Shown here: one piece after another, positions 6,124 to 8,170 of the stretch
How the letters are laid out: every line of letters begins with the position of its first letter
Numbering within the stretch: the first letter of the stretch is position 1
Assembly: GCA_003601785.1 (NCBI GenBank)
Contig: PIYA01000032.1
Coordinates: 1 to 8,170 of the forward strand
Direction of reading: 5' to 3'
Length of the DNA stretch: 8,170 nt
Source: Candidatus Bathyarchaeota archaeon
GTDB lineage: Archaea > Thermoproteota > Bathyarchaeia > Bathyarchaeales > Bathycorpusculaceae
Made by a program: the position numbers and the translations under genes
Notes under the pieces: generated by a model
What the model was told of the DNA's origin: nothing
The model's input: only the letters and a program-made list of their open reading frames with translations
Databases searched by the model: none

Positions 6124-7228
6124 CAGCTAGTTCCTCCCTTAATCCAGCTTTCGGGTAAGCGAACACGTGTGTTTTCTCTAACGGAAAGCTCACCGTCACC
6201 TTTTCACCTACTTTCCACCACTCTCCTATCAGTGAAGGCTTGACTATGACGATTAAGTCTTCGTTTTTAAGCCTAACCTCATATCTTATATTTGTTCCTT
6301 CGAAAGTTGTCCTTTCCACAACCCCTTCAATAGAATTCTTTCCTCTTTTTATCCCTTTTTCAATGGTGAACGCTTCGGGTCTCACAGCCAAAACCACCCT
6401 TTCACCCTTCTTCAACCTCTCCGCGTTTTTATGGACTGCCTCAACCTTTATCCCGTTGCGAAGCTCCACAGTTATTGTTTTGCTTCCCACGCTTGAGACA
6501 TAACCCTCTAAAAAGTTTGATTCTCCGACGAAGTGAGCTACAAACACGCTTTTAGGGTTCATGTACAACTCTTCTGGGGTTCCAACCTGCAGAATTCCCC
6601 CCTTTTTCATAACAGCAATTCTATCAGAAATAGCCATGGCTTCAGACTGATCGTGGGTTACATGTATGGCAGTCAACCCCAAATCTTTAGCCATCCTTCT
6701 TATTTCATACCTAAGCTCGTTTCTCACCTTTGCATCCAACTGCCCCAACGGTTCGTCTAAAAGTAACAGTCTTGAACCTGCAGCTAAGGCTCTCGCCACG
6801 GCGATTCTCTGCATCATCCCCCCACTTAACTCGTTTGGAAAGGCATCCAATCGTTCATGCAGCCTAACCATTTCTAACACTTCGTCTCCTATTCTGCTCG
6901 CTTTCTTCATGTCGAAACCCTTAACTCTTGGACCGTAAATCACGTTGTTCCAAACGTTCATGTGAGGGAACAACGCAAAAGTCTGAAAGACAAACCCTAC
7001 ATCTCTGTCTTCGGGAGGAACATCGTTGACAAGCTTGTCTCCGATGTATATTTCTCCTTCGTCTGGCTTAATTAAGCCAGCTATAAGCCTGAGCAGAGTT
7101 GTTTTTCCACATCCGCTTGGACCGAGTAGAGCGAAGTATTCCTTGTCGTAAACGTGGAGGTTAACCTTGTTGACCGCAACTATCTTTCCGTATCTCTTCG
7201 TTACGTTCACCAAGCGAACATCAGGCAT
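6116..7228 (-). CDS. ABC importer ATPase with TOBE domain (PotA/FbpC/MalK-like)
   Basis: This is the cytoplasmic ATP-hydrolysing subunit of a binding-protein-dependent importer. Motifs are the A-loop Y13, Walker A GPSGCGKTT at 36-44, Q-loop Q82, signature LSGGM at 134-138, Walker B LLLLDEP at 154-160 with E159, D-loop LD at 164-165 and switch H192. After residue 235 or so a beta-rich TOBE region (about 240-355) follows, as in ATPases of spermidine, iron(III), thiamine, oxyanion and sugar importers, so motifs alone do not give the substrate. At 370 residues, length is normal. The signature is followed by MMQR where QQQR is usual. A GAGGT-type ribosome site at 7238-7243 precedes the ATG. The 72-base gap after the permease gene holds this site and nothing else I can identify. 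The gene overlaps the DUF47 start. Confidence 0.94.
   Translation of the reverse strand: MPDVRLVNVTKRYGKIVAVNKVNLHVYDKEYFALLGPSGCGKTTLLRLIAGLIKPDEGEIYIGDKLVNDVPPEDRDVGFVFQTFALFPHMNVWNNVIYGPRVKGFDMKKASRIGDEVLEMVRLHERLDAFPNELSGGMMQRIAVARALAAGSRLLLLDEPLGQLDAKVRNELRYEIRRMAKDLGLTAIHVTHDQSEAMAISDRIAVMKKGGILQVGTPEELYMNPKSVFVAHFVGESNFLEGYVSSVGSKTITVELRNGIKVEAVHKNAERLKKGERVVLAVRPEAFTIEKGIKRGKNSIEGVVERTTFEGTNIRYEVRLKNEDLIVIVKPSLIGEWWKVGEKVTVSFPLEKTHVFAYPKAGLREELAVE
6133..6137 (-). promoter_or_regulatory. Shine-Dalgarno GGAGG supporting the TTG start of DUF47
   Basis: GGAGG on the minus strand lies nine bases before TTG at 6123, within the last codons of the ABC ATPase gene. No ATG or GTG near the start has comparable support. 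Confidence 0.6.
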
Positions 7229-7300
7229 TTGTCTTAACCTCTCACTTCTCTAGGCTTAGGAAGCGTTAATGCGTTATTGTCAAGCAGTATATTAACCATA

Positions 7301-8164
7301 CTAGCGTCTCTCCTTCCTTGTAATCAATCTTAAAGCTAATAATACAATGAACGACAAGGCTATAAGAAAACCGCAACCCAAGCCGATTTCCGCCTTTGTC
7401 ACTGGTGCAGTACTGGGATTTTCCATGTAAGGTATCACCCAGTATTTCGCCAACAAAACCGGTGCAGTCTTAAGGTTGCTCACCACCAATGTAGCTCCTG
7501 TTTCACTTACGCTTCTTGTGAACATCATGATTGCACCGGAAAGCATGGAGTACTTGGTTAACGGAAAAATTATCGTTCTAAACACGCCTAACGGTCTTGC
7601 TCCAAGGGTTCTTGCCGCTTCCTCAAGTTCCACGCTTATCCTTTCTATGGCTGCTGACATTGACCTTACAAAGTACGGGTAGGTGATGGAGAGATGTGCG
7701 AAGATGAGCAGCCAGATTTGGGGTATGAACGCGAAATTCTCCTTCCAGAAGATGGCGAGAGAGGCTCCCAAAGCAACAGACGGAACGATTATAGGAATGT
7801 TAACAAGCGTGTCTAAAACGGTTGAGGCTCCCTCTCCAAACTTTCTCCGCGCTATCAGAATAGCCATGGGTAAGCCGATAACCATGTTTAACACTGTGGC
7901 AACAGCTCCAACAAAATAGGACAAAAGAATGCTTTGCCAATAATCTCCCCAAACACCAGACCCGCTGAGAGCTTTGGGTAAAACACCTGAAAAAACAGCC
8001 TCAACTGCTGGAAGAGCGACGAAAAGTGATGGGATAAGCACCACGGCGAAAAACACTAAAAGCGTTATCCCATTTCTGGAAGCTGTAACCGCAGAGCTGC
8101 TCAGTCTTCTTTCAATCTTCGGCCAAACCTTTCTGACAGGCATCTTAAGCTTTGGGCCAAGCAT
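7301..8164 (-). CDS. ABC importer permease (BPD_transp_1 family), 5' end near window edge
   Basis: This is an inner-membrane permease of a binding-protein-dependent ABC importer, 287 residues from the ATG at 8164. Six hydrophobic segments lie at roughly 33-57, 78-105, 119-140, 147-166, 206-230 and 258-282. The cytoplasmic coupling loop is clear: EEAARTLGA at 181-189 followed by P201, the EAA motif that docks with the ATPase encoded next in the string. NIPIIVPSVALG at 122-133 is typical of iron, molybdate/sulfate and polyamine-type permeases. The basic N-terminus may be cytoplasmic. Two more codons are open before the ATG and the frame then leaves the window, so the true start could be upstream, or at M8 (8143). 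Such importers often have two permeases and a binding protein; a second permease and the binding protein would be expected beyond 8170. Substrate unknown. Confidence 0.9.
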   Translation of the reverse strand: MLGPKLKMPVRKVWPKIERRLSSSAVTASRNGITLLVFFAVVLIPSLFVALPAVEAVFSGVLPKALSGSGVWGDYWQSILLSYFVGAVATVLNMVIGLPMAILIARRKFGEGASTVLDTLVNIPIIVPSVALGASLAIFWKENFAFIPQIWLLIFAHLSITYPYFVRSMSAAIERISVELEEAARTLGARPLGVFRTIIFPLTKYSMLSGAIMMFTRSVSETGATLVVSNLKTAPVLLAKYWVIPYMENPSTAPVTKAEIGLGCGFLIALSFIVLLALRLITRKERR

Positions 8165-8170
8165 TCTTAT

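Noticed and set aside
5732..6158. Plus-strand open frames opposite the DUF47 gene
   Set aside because: They are Ser/Leu/Phe-rich translations of the antisense of a well-supported gene, and no family features are seen.
7263..7276. Direct repeat GCGTTA twice in the permease-ATPase gap
   Set aside because: Two six-base copies in 14 bases are easily chance, and there is no symmetry or promoter context to make an operator likely.

Overview
This window is archaeal, most likely from an uncultured lineage near Bathyarchaeia or Asgard. That placement is an inference. The evidence is an mre11-rad50 pair, TATA-box promoters, Shine-Dalgarno sequences of the GGAGG and GGTGA type, overlapping operon genes, and a homologue of the eukaryotic-type ribosomal protein eL22. 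Genes are densely packed and every stretch without a gene is under 150 bases.

Layout. (1) 1-2782, plus strand: the 3' part of mre11 and a complete, compact rad50, joined by an ATGA stop/start overlap. (2) 2834-3649, minus strand: a NIF3/DUF34 metal-binding protein, convergent with rad50. (3) 3783-5172, plus strand: an EamA-type drug/metabolite transporter behind a clear TATA box, then a small helical protein of unknown function with a lysine-rich tail. (4) 5173-8170, minus strand: a tightly packed gene string reading ABC permease, ABC ATPase with a TOBE domain, DUF47/PhoU-like protein, eL22 homologue. The permease is at the window edge, so the string probably begins outside.

How the genes work together. 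Mre11 and Rad50 form the double-strand-break processing complex. The permease and ATPase form part of an importer for an unidentified small solute (iron, another metal, an oxyanion or a polyamine are all possible). DUF47 proteins are PhoU relatives usually found with phosphate transport, so this one may regulate or accompany the importer. The eL22-like protein at the end of the string is the most surprising item. It was long viewed as eukaryote-specific, and here it is linked by overlapping translation signals to transport genes, not to ribosomal genes.

The eL22 gene and the lysine-tailed gene meet tail to tail with their stop codons touching. Each one's likely U-tract terminator therefore lies inside the other's coding sequence. 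Several start codons were settled from Shine-Dalgarno placement. I found no RNA genes, CRISPR arrays, insertion sequences or broken genes.
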